The notes under the pieces were generated by a model. It made no database searches and was not told the DNA's origin. It worked only from the letters and a program-made list of their open reading frames with translations. From positions 1 through 10,509 of the forward strand of contig DJXF01000075.1 of the NCBI GenBank assembly GCA_002449635.1: a DNA stretch of 10,509 nucleotides, given 5' to 3'. The stretch comes from Clostridiales bacterium UBA7011. GTDB lineage: Bacteria > Bacillota > Clostridia > Oscillospirales > Butyricicoccaceae. Position numbers and translations under genes: made by a program. Within the stretch, counting starts at the first letter, position 1. Each line of letters begins with the position of its first letter. Shown here in pieces: positions 1 through 5,067 of this stretch.

Positions 1-119
1 CTCTGACCCGTTCGTTCCCGGAGCGCGCCAAGAGCCTGTTCGCAAAGTCCGAGGACGTTTCCATGGCACGCTATCAGCACCTGCTGGATCTCCAGAAGAT
101 GTACGGCGGCGAGCAGTAA
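1..119 (+). CDS. C-terminal end of an oxidoreductase, probably pyruvate:ferredoxin oxidoreductase (partial)
   Basis: Only the last 38 codons are inside the window, read in the frame that ends at TAA 117-119. The visible residues include SFPERAKSLFAKSEDVSMARY and end in MYGGEQ. The pattern of a phenylalanine-proline, then an alanine-rich LFAK segment, then an RY-containing helix, resembles the extreme C-terminus of homodimeric pyruvate:ferredoxin (flavodoxin) oxidoreductases, which convert pyruvate and CoA to acetyl-CoA, CO2 and reduced ferredoxin in the cytoplasm. This rests on recalled family resemblance over a short tail, and no catalytic or cluster-binding motif is visible. A strong intrinsic terminator follows 33 bases after the stop, so this is the last gene of its transcript. 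Confidence 0.5.
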   Translation, partial: LTRSFPERAKSLFAKSEDVSMARYQHLLDLQKMYGGEQ

Positions 120-151
120 TTTCCCTGTCTCATTCAAACAGACACACATCG

Positions 152-185
152 CATCCGGCGGCAGGCTGCCGCCGGATGTTTTTTT
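152..185 (+). terminator. Rho-independent terminator after the oxidoreductase
   Basis: A perfect 12-bp stem (CATCCGGCGGCA, 152-163, with TGCCGCCGGATG, 167-178) closes a 3-base loop and is followed by seven T residues, then ATTTTT. This is a textbook intrinsic terminator. It insulates the upstream gene from the DUF6506 gene. Confidence 0.93.
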
Positions 186-234
186 ATTTTTCGCCGCATT
201 TTTTTGCCGGAATCGCCGCAATCCGCACCTTTTA

Positions 235-243
235 TGGTATACT
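235..243 (+). promoter_or_regulatory. Extended -10 promoter for the DUF6506 gene
   Basis: TGG followed by TATACT (238-243) gives an extended -10 element (TGnTATAcT). No good -35 lies at 16-18 bp; the nearest, TTGCCG at 204-209, is 28 bp away. Extended -10 promoters tolerate a weak -35. Predicted transcription would begin near 250, giving a leader of about 25 bases that includes the AGGAGG at 260-265. Confidence 0.5.
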
Positions 244-274
244 ATACCCATCCAAGGACAGGAGGTTGTTTTTG

Positions 275-544
275 ATGAAGCAGTTTCGTTTTGTTTTTCT
301 CGTCATGTGCCCCGACTATGACAGCGCCGTACACCGCACGGAGCTGGAATCCCCCCTCTGCAAAAGCATCATGATCGGCGTGAAGGACCTCGATGACGCC
401 TGCGCACAGGCAAAGCAGCTCGCCGATGCGGGCGAGGTGCAGAAAATCGAGCTGTGCGGCGCATTCGGTACATCGGGCGCGCAGGCCGTGCGCGATGCCG
501 TCGGTGACGGCGTCATCGTCAGCTATATCGTCGATCTCGCGTAA
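275..544 (+). CDS. DUF6506 family protein
   Basis: This is an 89-residue cytoplasmic protein starting at ATG 275. AGGAGG at 260-265 lies 9 bases upstream, so a longer reading from 176 is rejected because its start falls inside the preceding terminator. The N-terminus KQFRFVFLVMCPDYD is a hydrophobic strand followed by a PxxD-type turn. The middle has SIMIGVKDLDDACAQAKQLA, and then IELCGAFG at about residues 65-72, with a C-terminal YIVDLA strand. This order matches the DUF6506 family, for which no reaction is known; the alternating strand and helix pattern suggests a small alpha/beta domain. It has its own promoter and no obvious functional partner: the membrane protein 57 bases downstream may be read through, but has a candidate promoter of its own. 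Confidence 0.75.
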   Translation: MKQFRFVFLVMCPDYDSAVHRTELESPLCKSIMIGVKDLDDACAQAKQLADAGEVQKIELCGAFGTSGAQAVRDAVGDGVIVSYIVDLA

Positions 545-565
545 TTATCCCCCTTTTTCATATTT

Positions 566-594
566 TTTCCAATCCCCTTACATTTTTGTACGAT
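566..594 (+). promoter_or_regulatory. Candidate promoter directly abutting the flippase-like gene
   Basis: TTTCCA (566-571) and TACGAT (589-594) are separated by 17 bp, each with about four matches to consensus. Initiation about 7 bases beyond the -10 would fall at or next to the ATG at 602. The match is moderate and the region is AT-rich, so this could be chance. Confidence 0.3.
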
Positions 595-601
595 TGAATG
601 A

Positions 602-1651
602 ATGAATAAATCTGCACTTTCCCCCAGACAACTTGTGTTTCACGCGGCCGTGTTTGCCGCGCTGGTCGCCCTGACCCTGTATCTTCTGCTGCGCGGGCAG
701 GATTTGTCCGAGCTGTTTTCCGTCCTGCGCGGCGCACGGGCGGTTTTCCTGCTGCCCGCCATCGGCTGTATGTGTATTTTTCTGCTGTGCGAGGCGTGCA
801 ACCTGCGGCGCTGTCTGCATCTGTTCGGCTGCTCCTGCACCGCGCCGCAGGCGGTCAGCTATGCGCTCACCGGCTATTTTTTCAGCTCGATCACACCGTC
901 CGCCAGCGGCGGCCAGCCCATGCAGCTGTACGCGATGTACCGCGACGGGATTCCCCCCTCCTGCGGCACGCTCGCCCTGCTCACACAGTTTTCCTGCTTT
1001 CAGTTTGTGACGGTCAGCTTTGCCGCTGCCGGATTCTGTACCCAATTGATGCGGCTGAATCGCGAAGTCGGCAATTTCCGCTATTTCTTCGCGGCCGGCG
1101 CGGGTGTCAATGTCCTGCTGCTCGCGGTTACTCTGACCGCGGTGTTTTCGCGCCGTCTGTCCGCCGCACTGCTCGGCGGGCTCAGCCGCCTGCTGCGCGC
1201 CCTGCACATCAAAAAAGCAGAGGCAATTTCGCACAGCCTGCAGGAGCAGCTCGCACTGTATCAGCAGAGCGCCGTCACGCTGCGGCGCAGCAAAGGCACC
1301 GTCTGCCGCATGCTTGCCGTGACCGTCGTGCAGATTGCCGCCTTTTACAGCGTTCCGTGCTGGATTTCTCTGTCTCTCGGCCTTCCGCCGCGCGGATTCT
1401 GGGCGATCTTTGCGACGCAGGCGATTGTGCATGTGACCGTCTCCGCCCTGCCGCTGCCCGGCGCCGTCGGCGCAAGCGAAGGCGCTTTTCTGCTGCTGTT
1501 TCGCGGTCTGTTTCCGCGCGGCGCGCTGCACGACGCGATGCTCCTCAGCCGCGGCGTCGGCTTTTATCTGTTTGTCGTGCTCAGCGGCTGCGGCGTCGCC
1601 TTTCGCGTGCTGTTTCTGCGGAAAAAGCCCGGCACCCCGGGCAGGCGCTGA
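602..1651 (+). CDS. Flippase-like integral membrane protein (YbhN/UPF0104, lysylphosphatidylglycerol synthase TM-region family)
   Basis: This is a 349-residue polytopic membrane protein. Hydrophobic segments lie at about residues 11-30, 46-64, 86-95, 122-147, 160-180, 235-258, 266-282 and 317-337. Two family signatures are visible: FFSSITPSASGGQPMQLYAM (93-112), matching the TP..GGep pattern, and LPLPGAVGASEGAFLLLF (283-300), matching the family's PxPGgiGxxEga motif. Members include the membrane domain of MprF and YbhN-like proteins, thought to move or present lipids across the inner membrane; the substrate here cannot be read from sequence. There is no MprF-type C-terminal aminoacyl-transferase domain. 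ATG 602 is the earliest possible start because an in-frame TGA sits directly before it (599-601), and no Shine-Dalgarno sequence is seen, which is unusual beside the strong sites of neighbouring genes. The gene ends at a bidirectional terminator. Confidence 0.85.
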   Translation: MNKSALSPRQLVFHAAVFAALVALTLYLLLRGQDLSELFSVLRGARAVFLLPAIGCMCIFLLCEACNLRRCLHLFGCSCTAPQAVSYALTGYFFSSITPSASGGQPMQLYAMYRDGIPPSCGTLALLTQFSCFQFVTVSFAAAGFCTQLMRLNREVGNFRYFFAAGAGVNVLLLAVTLTAVFSRRLSAALLGGLSRLLRALHIKKAEAISHSLQEQLALYQQSAVTLRRSKGTVCRMLAVTVVQIAAFYSVPCWISLSLGLPPRGFWAIFATQAIVHVTVSALPLPGAVGASEGAFLLLFRGLFPRGALHDAMLLSRGVGFYLFVVLSGCGVAFRVLFLRKKPGTPGRR

Positions 1652-1684
1652 GCCTTCGGGGGCTTTTGTACCCGATTTTTGGGC

Positions 1685-1734
1685 AAAAAAAGAACAGCGA
1701 AGCGGACTGAACGCCAGCCGTTTCGCTGTTTTTT
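1685..1734. terminator. Bidirectional intrinsic terminator between convergent genes
   Basis: AACAGCGAAGCGG (1693-1705) pairs with CCGTTTCGCTGTT (1718-1730) through one G-T pair, with a 12-base loop. T residues follow on the + side (1729-1734), and seven A residues precede the stem (1685-1691), which become a U-tract on the minus strand. It therefore serves both the + strand membrane-protein gene and the minus-strand PfkB kinase gene. Confidence 0.9.
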
Positions 1735-1749
1735 CGTCTGTTTTGGAAC

Positions 1750-2688
1750 TTACATCGTGTAGACCTTGATGGTCTCATAGACCTCATAGGCCTGCTTCAT
1801 AGTCGCCATCTGCGTGCCGGGCAGCTTTGCGGATGCCGTGCCCATCGCAACGGCAAACTTTGCCAGCTCCTCATTGGACATGCCCTGATTGTACGCGTGT
1901 GCAATGGCGCCGACCATGGCGTCGCCGGAGCCGACGGCGCTCTTGTCTGCCGGACCCGCCTCCGCGACGAGGTACAGCGGCTTTTCATCGGGGAACAGGA
2001 AAATCGCACCGTTCGGGCCGAGCGACGCACAAACCGTCTGTGCGCCCTGCTCCATCAGCGGTTGCGCGCTGACCAGTGCCTCTTCCGGGTCATGCGTGCG
2101 CGGATTGCCGGTCAGCTTTGCCAGCTCTGTGGTGTTCGGCTTGATGAAATCCGGCTTGTACGGCAGCACATGTTTCAGTGTATCGCCGTCGCAGTCGACG
2201 AGCAGCGGGCAGCCCGCTTTTTTGATGATGCGGATGATTTTGAGATACTGCTTGAGCTTCATGCCGCGCGGCACACGTCCGCAAAGCACGAACAGATTCT
2301 GCGGATCGAGATACAGCTCCAGCTTTTCGATAAACCGAAGATAATCGTCGTCCATGACCTCCGCGCCTGACTCGTTGAGGTCGGTATGGCTGCCGTCGGG
2401 ATGTACAATCTGTGTGTTGACACGGGTCTCGCCTGCGACATCCGTGAAATCGTGCATGATGCCGAGCGCGGTCAGTCCGTCCTTGAGCGAACGGCCGTTG
2501 TTGCCGCCCGTGAAGCCCATCGCAATGCTCTCTCCTCCGAGCGAGCGAATGGCGCGCGATACGTTGATTCCGCGTCCGCCCACCTCGACGTAGCTCTGGG
2601 AAACGCTGTTCACGCCGCCAAATTCGATCGGTTCGTCAACAATCAGCGTGCGGTCGATGGCCGGATTCAGCGTTATCGTTATAATCAT
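1750..2688 (-). CDS. PfkB-family sugar-phosphate kinase, 1-phosphofructokinase / tagatose-6-phosphate kinase type
   Basis: This 312-residue cytoplasmic kinase has the expected length for the LacC/FruK branch of the PfkB family. Family features in order: the N-terminal strand TLNPAIDRT (6-14); the substrate-binding signature VGGRGINVSRAI (36-47), with Arg where Lys is more usual in GGKG; KPNTTELAKLTG (183-194); and the second PfkB signature VGSGDAMVGA (252-261), whose Asp256 is the expected catalytic base above the anion hole. Such enzymes phosphorylate fructose 1-phosphate or tagatose 6-phosphate with ATP to give a bisphosphate for glycolysis. The choice of substrate cannot be decided: no PTS permease, DeoR-type regulator or aldolase lies beside it. 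The start is supported by AGGAGGG (2696-2702) 7 bases upstream, and a good sigma-A promoter lies about 58 bases upstream of the ATG. Confidence 0.88.
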   Translation of the reverse strand: MIITITLNPAIDRTLIVDEPIEFGGVNSVSQSYVEVGGRGINVSRAIRSLGGESIAMGFTGGNNGRSLKDGLTALGIMHDFTDVAGETRVNTQIVHPDGSHTDLNESGAEVMDDDYLRFIEKLELYLDPQNLFVLCGRVPRGMKLKQYLKIIRIIKKAGCPLLVDCDGDTLKHVLPYKPDFIKPNTTELAKLTGNPRTHDPEEALVSAQPLMEQGAQTVCASLGPNGAIFLFPDEKPLYLVAEAGPADKSAVGSGDAMVGAIAHAYNQGMSNEELAKFAVAMGTASAKLPGTQMATMKQAYEVYETIKVYTM

Positions 2689-2752
2689 AGGTGAACCCTC
2701 CTGATTTTTGCAAAAAAATATGTGTACGGTTTCCCGTCCTTCCTCTCATACT

Positions 2753-2781
2753 ATTTTACAAAAATTATGTGGCATTGTAAA
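2753..2781 (-). promoter_or_regulatory. Sigma-A promoter of the PfkB kinase gene
   Basis: On the minus strand TTTACA (2776-2781) and TAAAAT (2753-2758) are separated by exactly 17 bp. Transcription should begin near 2746. Both hexamers have five of six consensus matches, making this one of the clearest promoters in the window. Confidence 0.8.
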
Positions 2782-2811
2782 TGGAAAACGCAAAAGAATT
2801 CCCGTTTTTTC

Positions 2812-2826
2812 TGTGAACATTTCACA
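2812..2826. promoter_or_regulatory. Perfect palindrome upstream of the PfkB promoter, candidate operator
   Basis: TGTGAA-CAT-TTCACA is a perfect 6-bp inverted repeat with a 3-base centre. Its midpoint is about 73 bp upstream of the predicted kinase transcription start, a position typical of activator sites. It resembles a Crp/Fnr-type half-site pair but with one base less between TGTGA and TCACA than the E. coli CRP consensus. It could also act as a weak hairpin at the end of the HEPN transcript, though no U-tract follows on that strand. Confidence 0.35.
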
Positions 2827-2896
2827 TTTTAACGACATCGTCATCCCGGTTCTCCCGCCGCGCGGCAAATGCGGCGCGCATCTGACGCAGGCGCTG

Positions 2897-3334
2897 TCAC
2901 TCGGTTCCGTGCGGGTCTTCCTCCGCCGCATAAAGCTCCTGCCGGATGACGCGGAACATGTCCTCCGCCATGTGCAGGATCGCGTACTCCTGCGTCTCGG
3001 TAATCTGAAACGGAAGATCGGTGGGGTAGCGTGTTTCAATGTAATAGTTGTTGAGCGCGGCGCTCTCGTCCAGATACTCCACAAACCGGTCGTCACACAT
3101 CGCGGCCTGCCTGCACAGGAAGGTCAGGTTGTGCCCGTCAAAATGCCGGCCGGTGCGAAACAGCAGATACCCCTTGAGCGCCTTTTCAATCGCCTGCTGA
3201 CAGTGGAATGCGACGGCCATTCTGTCCCCGCCCCATGTCAGCAGAATGCGCGCGCTTTGCAGATCGCCGAGCGCCTTTTCCAGCCATTTGTAATAATACC
3301 GGCTGTCCTCGTTGCCTTTACGGCGTCTTGTCAT
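2897..3334 (-). CDS. HEPN domain protein
   Basis: This is a 145-residue all-helical protein of the HEPN family. The family pattern is clear: WLEKALGDLQSARIL (17-31), then AFHCQQAIEKALKGYLLF (42-59), then the HNL (68-70) that stands for the usual HDL, and NNYYIETRYP (95-104). HEPN proteins paired with minimal nucleotidyltransferases are often RNase toxins or substrate-binding partners. An R-x4-H spacing exists (Arg63 to His68), but it lies in the HDL loop rather than at the catalytic place known from HepT toxins, so RNase activity is not shown. The start overlaps the upstream nucleotidyltransferase gene by 17 bases, implying translational coupling; a purine-rich GAAAGGGA lies about 10 bases before the ATG. 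No terminator is evident after the stop. Confidence 0.85.
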   Translation of the reverse strand: MTRRRKGNEDSRYYYKWLEKALGDLQSARILLTWGGDRMAVAFHCQQAIEKALKGYLLFRTGRHFDGHNLTFLCRQAAMCDDRFVEYLDESAALNNYYIETRYPTDLPFQITETQEYAILHMAEDMFRVIRQELYAAEEDPHGTE

Positions 3335-3620
3335 ACAAAATCGTTCCCTTTCTCTCTATCGCAGACGCGTAGCTGCCGGCATCCTCCAGCAGCTCCTCCC
3401 ACTCCTCTGTTGTGTACAGCAGGAACTGTACGGGAATCGGCACATTTACCTCGAGATACAATCTGCGCAGCAGGGTGCGCTTGTCGCAGTCATCCACAAT
3501 CACGCACAAATCCGCCGCCTTGAGGTCATGGCTGCCCGCCACAACCTTTTCGCCGTACAAAATGACGCGGCGCGGCTGACACCTCTGCAGAATGATATCC
3601 AGAATATCGCTGATTTTCAT
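3318..3620 (-). CDS. Degenerate minimal nucleotidyltransferase (MNT-fold) protein, HEPN partner
   Basis: This is a 100-residue protein with the secondary-structure order of minimal nucleotidyltransferases: an N-terminal helix, the strand RVILYG (18-23), a second strand ADLCVIVDD (36-44), and a later strand VQFLLYT (64-70). Active members carry G-S near the first strand and a D-x-D about ten residues later, with a third Asp further on. Here the G-S position is Gly23-Glu24, the D-x-D is Ala35-Ala36-Asp37, and the third position is Gln65. Most catalytic residues are therefore missing, and the protein is probably a pseudoenzyme that keeps the HEPN-binding fold. AGGAGAGG lies about 6 bases upstream of the start. 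It follows the thioesterase gene by 25 bases on the same strand, so the three genes may share a transcript. The assignment depends on fold pattern and on the HEPN neighbour. Confidence 0.7.
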   Translation of the reverse strand: MKISDILDIILQRCQPRRVILYGEKVVAGSHDLKAADLCVIVDDCDKRTLLRRLYLEVNVPIPVQFLLYTTEEWEELLEDAGSYASAIERKGTILYDKTP

Positions 3621-3645
3621 AGCAATCCTCTCCTGTCATCGCATA

Positions 3646-4371
3646 TCAAAGCGAAGAAAACTGTACCTTCGCCTGTACCTTTTCCGTTTCACCGTCAAAT
3701 GCCGAGACGCACAGCGCGCCGTCCGCATTCTGTCCGCGGGCAAGCGTGAGGGTGGTGCCGCAGGTGGACTCGGAAATATAATTCACCTGCATCTGGGAGA
3801 CCCACCGCGATTCGTCCTCCTCCAGACCGAACGCGTCCGACAGAATGTCCACTGCCTTGACGTTGTTCAGATGGCGGTTGACGTCGATGTCGCTGTACCG
3901 CACGACGCGGTCAAAGCACGGCGTCAGCTGCTCCGCGCGGATGGCGCGCAGCGTTTCCGGTTTTCCCACAATCTGATCTTCAAAGGTCATGCCGAGCGCC
4001 TTCGGGCGCAGCAGGCGGTGCGACTGCACATCGACAATCGCCCACACGGTGACCGCGCCGCCCAGCTCGGTGCCGTCCGGCGCGCAAAAGACATAATCGC
4101 GGTACCACGCCGCGCCGTGCAGCTGACGCGGCCATGTGCGGATCCGCACGGTCTCATACGAGCGCAGCGGCCGGCTGAGCGTGTATTTCAGGCGGGACAG
4201 CACAAAGATACCGCCCTTTTCCGCCACAATCTGTGAAAGCCCCATTTCGGCGGCATGCCGTGTGGCCAGATCCTGCATAAAGTCGACCACTGCAGACGGC
4301 CGCGCGATGCCGCGTGCGTCAATCTGCCCGATATCGAGCACATAATCCTTTGTCATTTCTATTTCGGGCAT
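3646..4371 (-). CDS. Acyl-ACP thioesterase (FatA/FatB-like)
   Basis: This is a 241-residue cytoplasmic enzyme with the length and double hot-dog layout of bacterial acyl-ACP thioesterases, which release fatty acids from acyl carrier protein and so set chain length. The N-terminal hot dog has the long helix region RPSAVVDFMQDLATRHAAEMG (24-44) and the strand VRIRTWPRQLHGAAWYRDY (75-93). The second hot dog opens with RYSDIDVNRHLNNVKAVDIL (158-177). Asp163, Asn165 and His167 match the D-x-N-x-H catalytic signature known from plant FatB enzymes. AGGAGG (4381-4386) lies 9 bases before ATG 4371. An ATG nearer the ribosome binding site is out of frame. No fatty-acid synthesis gene is adjacent; downstream lie the MNT-HEPN pair, whose link to lipid metabolism is unclear. 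Confidence 0.88.
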   Translation of the reverse strand: MPEIEMTKDYVLDIGQIDARGIARPSAVVDFMQDLATRHAAEMGLSQIVAEKGGIFVLSRLKYTLSRPLRSYETVRIRTWPRQLHGAAWYRDYVFCAPDGTELGGAVTVWAIVDVQSHRLLRPKALGMTFEDQIVGKPETLRAIRAEQLTPCFDRVVRYSDIDVNRHLNNVKAVDILSDAFGLEEDESRWVSQMQVNYISESTCGTTLTLARGQNADGALCVSAFDGETEKVQAKVQFSSL

Positions 4372-4407
4372 ATTTTCATTCCTCCTGAACGATTCTTAAT
4401 ATCTTTC

Positions 4408-4413
4408 AGTATA
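4408..4413 (-). promoter_or_regulatory. -10 element for the thioesterase-MNT-HEPN transcript
   Basis: On the minus strand TATACT at 4408-4413 lies 37 bases before the thioesterase ATG. The -35 at 17 bp spacing is TTTCCT, a weak match. The position, the strong -10 and the divergent promoter for the acetyltransferase nearby make it the best candidate. Confidence 0.5.
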
Positions 4414-4468
4414 CCCCATCTTCCGCGGAAAGGAAAGGGCGTTTTTGCCGGAAACCGTCCGTTGCGCA

Positions 4469-4497
4469 TTGCCCTGTGCGGGAAAGTGTGCTACACT
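4469..4497 (+). promoter_or_regulatory. Sigma-A promoter of the GNAT acetyltransferase gene
   Basis: TTGCCC (4469-4474) and TACACT (4492-4497) are separated by 17 bp, and TGC immediately before the -10 adds an extended -10 element. Predicted initiation near 4504 leaves a leader of about 24 bases before ATG 4528. Confidence 0.7.
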
Positions 4498-4527
4498 GAG
4501 AAGGCATCAGAAAGGACGTGTTTTCAT

Positions 4528-5019
4528 ATGAATTTGACGATAGAGCCGGTTTCCGCAGACGAAATCGACACCCTCGCCGCACTGGCGAATGAAATCTGGC
4601 ATGAATTTTTTCCGGTCATTCTCTCCGAGGAGCAGATCAATTACATGGTGGAGAAATTCCAGTCCGCGCCGGCAATGCGCGAACAGCTGACCGCGGGCTA
4701 CCTCTATTATTTCGTGCGCGGAGACGGCGAGCTGCTGGGCTATATCGGCATTCATCCGGAGGAGGAGCTGCTGTTTCTCAGCAAGCTGTACCTCAAAAAG
4801 CAGGCGCGCGGCCACGGCTTCGGCCGCCGCATGATCGACTTTGTCGCGCAGCAGGCACGCGCGATGGGAAAATCCGGCGTTTATCTCACCGTAAACCGCA
4901 GCAACGCGGGCAGCATCGCCGTATATCATGCCACCGGCTTTGAAACCGTGCGCACACAGGATGCCGATATCGGAAACGGCTTTGTGATGGACGATTATGT
5001 CATGCAGCTTTCGGTATAA
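4528..5019 (+). CDS. GNAT family N-acetyltransferase
   Basis: This is a 163-residue cytoplasmic acetyltransferase of standard GNAT length. Motif A, which holds the acetyl-CoA pyrophosphate, is QARGHGFGRRMI (92-103) after the strand LFLSKLYL (82-89). Motif B is visible as NRSNAGSIAVYHATGFE (123-139), with Tyr133 in the position of the usual general acid. The acceptor substrate is not determined; nothing specifically identifies it as a ribosomal-protein or antibiotic acetyltransferase. ATG 4528 is chosen because AGAAAGGA lies 11 bases upstream and the promoter ends only about 30 bases before it; a longer in-frame reading from 4255 would begin inside the antisense thioesterase gene and upstream of the promoter. 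It is divergent from the thioesterase, and 48 bases separate it from the glycosyl hydrolase gene. Confidence 0.88.
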   Translation: MNLTIEPVSADEIDTLAALANEIWHEFFPVILSEEQINYMVEKFQSAPAMREQLTAGYLYYFVRGDGELLGYIGIHPEEELLFLSKLYLKKQARGHGFGRRMIDFVAQQARAMGKSGVYLTVNRSNAGSIAVYHATGFETVRTQDADIGNGFVMDDYVMQLSV

Positions 5020-5020
5020 T
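5015..5020 (+). promoter_or_regulatory. Perfect -10 hexamer overlapping the acetyltransferase stop codon
   Basis: TATAAT at 5015-5020 contains the TAA stop of the acetyltransferase gene. No good -35 is seen at 16-18 bp spacing. If used, transcription would start near 5027, giving the glycosyl hydrolase gene its own short leader. Confidence 0.4.
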
Positions 5021-5026
5021 CCGCAC

Positions 5027-5057
5027 CCTGTCCCGCGTAGGATGAAGCGAGGACAGG
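5027..5057 (+). promoter_or_regulatory. Leader hairpin overlapping the glycosyl hydrolase ribosome binding site
   Basis: CCTGTCC (5027-5033) is exactly complementary to GGACAGG (5051-5057). The 3' arm includes the first half of the AGGAGG at 5055-5060, so folding would partly hide the ribosome binding site. The loop is 17 bases and the stem only 7 bp, so the effect may be modest. Confidence 0.4.
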
Positions 5058-5067
5058 AGGGTTGTCT

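Noticed and set aside
176..274. N-terminal extension of the DUF6506 protein
   Set aside because: It would begin inside the upstream terminator and before the promoter; the AGGAGG at 260-265 marks ATG 275.
578..1531. 317-codon minus-strand frame opposite the flippase-like gene
   Set aside because: Low-complexity Gln, Arg and Ala-rich product typical of antisense shadow; the + frame has membrane segments and family motifs.
1627..1642. GCCCGG-CACC-CCGGGC hairpin at the end of the flippase-like gene
   Set aside because: It lies within the coding sequence with no T-tract after it; the better terminator is at 1693-1734.
2897..3334. Reading the R-x4-H spacing (Arg63-His68) of the HEPN protein as an RNase active site
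   Set aside because: It falls in the loop equivalent to the family's HDL segment, not the catalytic helix position of HepT-type toxins, so it may be chance.
2708..3523. 271-codon + frame across the PfkB promoter, HEPN and MNT genes
   Set aside because: It spans a promoter and two genes in the opposite sense, with a product lacking any domain.
4255..4527. N-terminal extension of the acetyltransferase
   Set aside because: The extra 91 codons are antisense to the thioesterase and precede the acetyltransferase promoter; ATG 4528 has the ribosome binding site and a normal GNAT beginning.
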